Assembly (NCBI GenBank): GCA_964017235.1
Contig: OZ024938.1
Location: 12,143,454-12,207,453 of the forward strand
Direction of reading: 5' to 3'
DNA: 64,000 nt
From: Sabellastarte sp. h YS-2021
Taxonomy: Eukaryota; Annelida; Polychaeta; Sabellida; Sabellidae
Shown: piece after piece, positions 58,113-64,000 of the stretch
How positions within the stretch are numbered: position 1 is the first letter of the stretch
How the letters are laid out: each line of letters starts with the position of its first letter
Program-made: the position numbers and the translations under genes
The notes under the pieces: model-generated
What the model was told of the DNA's origin: nothing
What the model saw: the letters and a program-made list of their open reading frames with translations, nothing else
The model's database searches: none

Positions 58113-60190
58113 GTAATGTGCACTGGTGAATATTATAACTTCAATGTTTAACTTTAGATTTCTTAGATTTGTTAACACTAATTACCACAAGCACATTAAC
58201 AGTCCTTTATACTAAAACAGTGACTCGACTGAGTGGTGCGCCAGCAATGCTGTACTATTACTATTAGATTAGATTATATTAGATTTGATTACTATTCGTG
58301 GCTTGCCTCTGACGTCATCAAGTACTTATTTACAAATACCTGCACCCCGTTTCAAATGTTCAAATTATGACATCTCTCCTATTAATTCATGGGTGTTGAT
58401 AACTAGTTTTTTAAACATTTGGGACAAACAAGCCCTTGTTTACCTGAAATGTACATCCGAGACCTTTTGTATTCGGTTCAAATTATTATTAGATAGGCGT
58501 GCAATAGAGGCACATTAAGAATACTTTTAGTCCAGTCAAATTAGGCCAAAATATGGCCTAACTTAAAATGAATTACAATAGAAATAAACTTACTTTCATA
58601 AGTATCAGAGACCACTCCAGTATGTTGTATTAATAGTTTACACCATTTCATTTGGTCGGACATCCCTAAATTAGACAAAATGCAAGATGGCCGACATAGG
58701 AGCTAAAATTTGTAATTTAAATGAAAGTATGCATATTTCGACAATGTTTTAGCTTCAAAATCCTGTTAAAATTACCCAAAAAGTTTATACTTTCTTTATA
58801 GTTATCTACCTAAAATGTAAAATCTTTGATACAACTTAAAACTTCAATAATTAAATTGATTGTGTTTCAAATAATTGTTTTAGTATCTAACAACCAAGAG
58901 ATTTCTATATTTTCCACCAGTTTTTACCCACATAACTACATAAGCATAATATGTCATGTTATGTCTTTATGTCATCCTGTATATTGGACAAAATTGATCT
59001 GAGACGCTACCTCAATAATGCCGCAATTAACCCCAATCTAAATGCGGTGATGTTTTACAGTTGACTATTATTTAAATGACAGATCTTCACTCCTAAACAC
59101 ACAATTTTTTCAGGAGTCTGAGATCTGATTTGCCACCCAAGAAAAAGTTTTGTCTTTCCAATTATAAATGGCAATAGTTTGTTAAAGGTTCAGTAATATT
59201 AAATTAATTAGGCAAAAATGAAAAACAGTTGAAACAAGTTTTATATTGAAGTTATATCTATTGATTTTAATACCTTACTATGAAATAGATAAAAGACAAA
59301 CCATCAGAGGTACTACAGCATTCAATGTATGATAAAATTATGAATGTTGTAAAATTAATAAACTTGTATTTCTTGCTTTAAATGTATGAAGTTGACAGCA
59401 TCACCTTGTAAAATGTCATGATGTTTTGAATTGTAATTGCTTTAAATGAAAGGAATGAAATTTACCCAGGGAAAGCCTATCCTATTCAATAATCATACTG
59501 TGAAATAAATAAATTGTATGAACTTAAGATATAATGCAGTATGTTTACTTTGTTTACTCTTTAATCCTAATTCTGTAAAATATATAGAAGGGGAAAATCT
59601 CTCAAAATTTATAAAAGGAGCAAATAAAAGTATTACATGGGGCAAATCATATCCTAGTTGCACACAGACCAATTTGACCTTTCCACGGTGTCAATCAAAA
59701 TACCGCAAATCGGCATATATCCTGTTTACTACAATGGCAACGACCAATCATTTCCTCCCATTTTCATCGGCGCCATTTTGAATCACAAAAACGTGGCCAT
59801 TTTTAGGGACATATTTGTAAATATTATTGCTTTCTGACAACGGAACAAAAAGAAACCACAGTGTAATTTCATAAAAAAATTATATCATCAATCCTACCTA
59901 CTTTAAAACGTCTGAAATGTATATATATGTCCCCAAGCTTCCATTGTTTATATTTTACTGCAATATACAAGGATTTGTTTTGACCAATAAATTGTTTATT
60001 TATTTATTTTATAATTTTTGTCACAATAAAGCAAATATACTTTATTATATAATTTCTAATTATATGCTACATCCAATCATTTAAAATACGTCTTATTTCT
60101 CTTACATCTAGAAATACTCAATGTTTACGTTTCATTTCCCGCCATTTTCGCCATTTGTTTGTCAGACAAGGTCTGACATGGAGACAACTA
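58113..60190. other. AT-rich non-coding DNA
   Basis: No gene recognised. An 87-codon open frame at 59,518-59,781 has no known domain and is not called. Confidence 0.5.
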
Positions 60191-61203
60191 AAATACAGGA
60201 AACCAGGAAGTGGGCGTGGCCTATGGAACGGTCCATTGGGGACAGACCACTTGAGGGCAGATTGCTGTGCATCACTTGTGTCAAGGTAGTGGTTTGATTA
60301 AGATTGGCCCATTGTTTTCCAACAGTGTTTAAAAAGTATATCCTGTCGTGTGAGTAAAGCTTTTCATAAGTGGTGTTCAGGCATCACGGTTGTCAGTCCC
60401 CCACCCCTGGAAGCCAGGGTCTGTGGAGGTATTGTTGTTGCCTACCTTAAGCCCTGGTGGGGCCCACTGTCATTATGAAATGTTGCACATGTTGTAAGGT
60501 TACTTCTGATTCGCTGACCTTTGGGGGTCAGGGGTCAGGTCTCTGTATTCCCTCCAAAACTGTTTTTTCCCTCCACTTTTATGAAAGTTTGTGAACTGGG
60601 TGGATGGAAATCTTGGAAATAATTGACTTTCAACATGTTTTAGTGTTTTTACGAGTTGATTTTATCATAGGACATGTATATTGTACCAATTTTATTGTAT
60701 GTCATTGAAATTTATCTACATGTGGAGTGAATATAATAAGAACTCTGGACTGATTCATCATGAACTGTGAATATTATTGAGGGAGACTGTGCTTGTGGAT
60801 CAGATTTTTGTCTTCTTGACGGCGTCAGGCTTGACTTGGCAGATCAGAAGGGACGGTCTAACCTATTTATTTTTCCCTTGTTGTATTGAGCCAAGTTAAT
60901 TCTGAATCCGTGGAAGCCAGATTTCTGTGGGGAGTTGTTCCCTTATATGTTTTAGTGTGGTGTGTGTTAATATACATTTTGATAATGGGCAAAAATAAGA
61001 ACTGGTGCACTACTTGTACCAAGAAGCATTTTCCACCGACTGGTAAAAAATGCCCTGTGAACATTGAGAAACAACAGAAGGCTGCAGCGAATGATACAGT
61101 GGAGGAAGGCAGTGTTGTACGGGACAGTCTGTCGGGTTAAACCGTATCCAAGAGCCTGGCCTCGGCTGGGTGTAGCACTAAGGAAAGCACTCACAAGAAG
61201 GAC

Positions 61204-62223
61204 TTGTTTGTTAGTGGGCCTGGTGCCCTCGGTCATGGCGACCTCAGTGCCTCCACCAGTGCTGATTCGACAGACACAGATGAAGAAGCGGAAGCAAGTA
61301 GCAGTGTTCAAGCCAAGATTCTTCATGAATTACAGAGAATGAACTGTCGCCTAGATGTTGTGGAACAGCGAGTGGCCAAGAAATCAAGACCAAAGAAGGA
61401 CAGTGAAAAGCGAAAGTTAAGTACTGTTAGTAAATATGGTAAAAGTGACAGTAAATTAAAAAGTAAAAAGCAGGTTGTGTGTTCAGACGAATCATCTGAT
61501 GATTCTGATTTCCCCAGTTTGATTGATATAAAGTCCTCAAGGTCGGTCCAGAAGAAGATTGATCGGTCGCTTGACAATTTGGACTCAACCCACATCCCCA
61601 AAGGTAATGACCATGCCCACAAGCTAAAATCAAAAAGGGGGGGACCTGTGGAAGTAGTAGTCAATAAAAAAGTCGCATGGCCACATGAGCACATATTGGG
61701 GGGTCACACCCGTCAAAGGGTTACTTATGATCAGCTGAGCTTAACCCAGTTTATACAAGGTTTTGTGAAAAACATAATTGATGAGCAGGATAGGGATTGT
61801 AAAGATAAAATGCTTCATTATTTAGGGGATTTGATGGAGGATGCAACTGATTTCAGTTGGTCCAGTGCTAAATCAGCCCATGCAGTTCTCCTATGTGAAA
61901 TGGAGAGGGGTTCGGTAGATTGGTTTAATACTGAGAGAATTGATCGCATCAGGCGTGCCCATGCTCAGCGTCATACTGCTCCACCAAAACAATCCTGGCA
62001 AAAAACCACTGATCAAGCCAAAAAACCCTGGTTTTGTAAAGCTTTCCAGGTGGGTACTTGTTATCATACTAAAGATCATGAAAATAATGGGAAAACTCAC
62101 AGGCACATCTGTGTTCACTGTCTTGCTCAGGGCAGAATTCTAACACACCCAGAAAAAGATTGTCTGTTTGCCAAGAAATCAAATGTAGCAAAAAACGACC
62201 AATTGGCTGCTCAGCAAAATTAG
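61204..62223 (+). pseudogene. Gag-like ORF of the DIRS-type fossil
   Basis: 339 codons. N-terminal half rich in Ser, Asp and Lys; C-terminal zinc-finger-like cluster (FCKAFQVGTCYH..HICVHC..H..KDC). Its structural role in the element is known for the group. The region as a whole is considered a fossil. Confidence 0.7.
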
Positions 62224-62311
62224 GGCTGGGCAGCAAGACTTTAAATGTGTCAAAAAACAGATGAAGAAGCGGAAGCAAGTAGCAGTGTTCAAGCCAAGAT
62301 TCTTCATGAAT
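61276..62311 (+). repeat. Internal direct repeat pair in the DIRS-type fossil (61,276-61,329 and 62,258-62,311)
   Basis: Both segments contain AGATGAAGAAGCGGAAGCAA, GTAGCAGTGTTCAAGCCAAG and ATTCTTCATGAA without a difference over at least 50 bp; they lie 982 bp apart. Confidence 0.95.
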
Positions 62312-62704
62312 GGCCAATGGTAAGTGCTGGTAGGGAGGTGACTTACCCTAAGGTGAGGGAAGCATGTACTCGAGAGCATACAAAAGATCAAACTATCCAG
62401 TGCAAAGAGGTACGGATGAGACTGTTTTATAACTCACAGGTGAGTAAGAGGAATGTTGAAAGCTTACTGGCCAGAGGCAATAAGAGGAGGTCCTTACAGC
62501 ACGGTAAGAAAGTTCATGGTAATAGGTTTGAAACTAGTACCACTGATCTGAAGTGTGTTAAAAATATCAACAGTAAAACCGCACATAAAGTCAGAAGTCA
62601 TGTTGATATTGTTGTTTCCCCCGTCGTCCAGAAATATGTACAAAACAGGGACGGAAAGGTCAGGGGTCTGAAAATTCTGTTGCACCGGTACAAAACCATC
62701 AAGA

Positions 62705-64000
62705 ATGTGGTGGTGTAATTACTCCCAATCCCAACACAAAGGCTGAGGTCGGTGAAAATGAATTGAACATTGATGTCACTAACATTGGTGAACAAACTGA
62801 CATGTCAAAACAGGACAAGGTGTTACTGTTCGACATCAATGGTTGTGATGAAAAATTTTTGAATGTAACAGGTAAAAAGAAGTTAGAAGAACTACTGTGT
62901 GTCAAAGGGGAAACGAATGTACAGATATTCAATCAATGGCGGGCCCAATCTGACTTTGATTTTGGCTTTGTCCCCCTGTCTGACTTTATTATGTTACCTA
63001 TCAGTGATATTCCGGCTCATTGTGTGATTGAACCATTTGCCCTACATAAACACATAAAAGATAGTGGTCAAATGAATTTTTTAGGTTGTAGAATTCCTGT
63101 GGCTTCGCAGTTCAATTTGCAAGCCTGGCAAGAAATGTTGGAGGGTTACTGGGACACTCAATTAATACAACTCTTAGCCTTTGGCTTCCCTCTAGACTAC
63201 AACAGAAATTTTTCACTTTCTTCAGATAGAAACAATCATGCTTCTGCTGTGCAGTACCCTGATCATGTAGATGCGTATTTGAAAGATGAAATTGCCCATG
63301 GGGCCATTCTGGGCCCTTTCACAAAAAATCCCATTGAAAAATGTCACTATTCACCTTTCCTTACTCGTGAAAAATCTGGATCTGACGAAAGGCGTGTTAT
63401 AGTAGATCTGTCATGGCCTCAAGGATTGTCTGTGAATGCAGGCATAGATAAAAATTCGTATCTGGGCACAGATTTTGCCCTTACTTTTCCCTCTGTCGAT
63501 CACATCACATCTGAGCTGACTCGTCTGGGCACTGGTGCCCACCTCTACAAGATTGACATAAGTCGGGCGTTTCGTCATGTCAAGCTTGACCCGTCAGATT
63601 ACGACTTGTTGGGTCTGTCCTGGAATGACGTCACGTACGTGGACACTTGCCTCCCATTCGGGGCGCATCATGGGACGCAAATCTTCCAACGCATAAGTGA
63701 CGCCATACGTTTTGGCATGCGTCAGAGTGGGTACAACGTCATAAACTACGTCGACGATTTTGTCGGGATTGGGACGCCTAGCGTCGCGTCTGCGTCATAT
63801 CACTGTTTGCTCGACTTATTGCGTCGTCTTGGCCTTGACGTTAGCCAAAAGAAGCTATGTCCACCCAGTACCAAGGCTATATGTCTAGGCGTCGAGATTG
63901 ACACGGTGCGACGCACTATTGCCATCCCTGATGAAAAATTGCAACGCATATGTGAAATGGTAGATGAATGGAGTACTAAGCGTTTCTGTTCTATACGCCA
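62705..64000 (+). pseudogene. Reverse transcriptase region of the DIRS-type fossil
   Basis: One long open stretch to the edge. It contains PDHVDAYLKDEIAHGAILGP, a common DIRS-group entry motif, and the polymerase motifs named for the whole element. It looks whole as far as it can be seen; the end is outside the window. Confidence 0.75.

Larger units (their letters stand above)
60190..64000 (+). mobile_element. DIRS/Ngaro-type tyrosine-recombinase retroelement, running off the right edge
   Basis: The left boundary is approximate. After a non-coding leader come a Gag-like region (about 60,985-62,223) and a reverse transcriptase region open to the window edge. The Gag-like part has an acidic-basic N-terminal half and a C-terminal Cys/His cluster of the kind seen in DIRS-group Gag. 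The reverse transcriptase has its fold signatures (VIVDLSWP, DISRAF, YVDDF). A 50-odd bp direct repeat lies within. RNase H, methylase-like and recombinase parts would lie beyond the edge. The element is damaged in the Gag region (a few breaks), while the reverse transcriptase part looks whole, so it is fairly young as a fossil. Confidence 0.75.

Noticed and set aside
59518-59781. 87-codon plus-strand open frame
   Set aside because: No domain, AT-rich, and no splice or conservation support.
60967-61326. 119-codon minus-strand open frame over the Gag-like region
   Set aside because: Shadow of the plus-strand coding region.

Overview
This is animal nuclear DNA: AT-rich, with spliced genes, long introns, tRNA-derived SINEs, decayed LINEs, short inverted-repeat DNA elements and a tyrosine-recombinase (DIRS-type) retroelement. 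The mix, above all the tandem array of acetylcholine-receptor-like genes and the SINEs with a TTTTACGTCG core, best fits a lophotrochozoan, probably a mollusc. The sequence alone does not fix the species.

Host genes. Three tandem genes on the minus strand encode Cys-loop ligand-gated channel subunits of the nicotinic (cation) type. Gene 1 (1-10,040) runs off the left edge and lacks only its last residues. Gene 2 (30,850-38,073) is complete: four exons, 469 residues. Gene 3 (46,193-50,457) has exons 2-4, and its first exon is not visible. Exon lengths (276, 209 and 156 nt for exons 1-3) and intron phases are the same in every copy where the exon is present. All three lack the vicinal-cysteine loop C and the loop-B tryptophan of acetylcholine-binding subunits and carry an aspartate at M2 position 2', so they look like a divergent or orphan clade. 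Genes 1 and 2 also share their upstream flank, part of intron 1 and a distal block about 2.2-3.2 kb upstream of the start codon, so a multi-kilobase unit was duplicated.

Mobile DNA. Between genes 1 and 2 lies a decayed L1/Tx1-like LINE (about 14,650-20,173, minus). Its first ORF joins a CCHC zinc knuckle to a NADAR-like (YbiA-type) domain, the most unusual arrangement in the window. Other elements are fragments of CR1/L2-like and another LINE, at least three SINE families, a pair of ~550 bp inverted-repeat elements, a 333 bp Harbinger-type MITE, a G-rich inverted-repeat element, a 32 bp minisatellite, a broken MADF/Myb-like DNA-binding gene, and fossil DIRS-type sequence near 3.7-4.3 kb and from about 60.2 kb to the right edge.

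The long stretches between these features (20.2-22.2, 26.8-30.8 and 54-60 kb) hold AT-rich non-coding DNA, microsatellites and repeat debris. No bacterial-type operon, CRISPR array, rRNA gene or convincing functional tRNA gene was seen.
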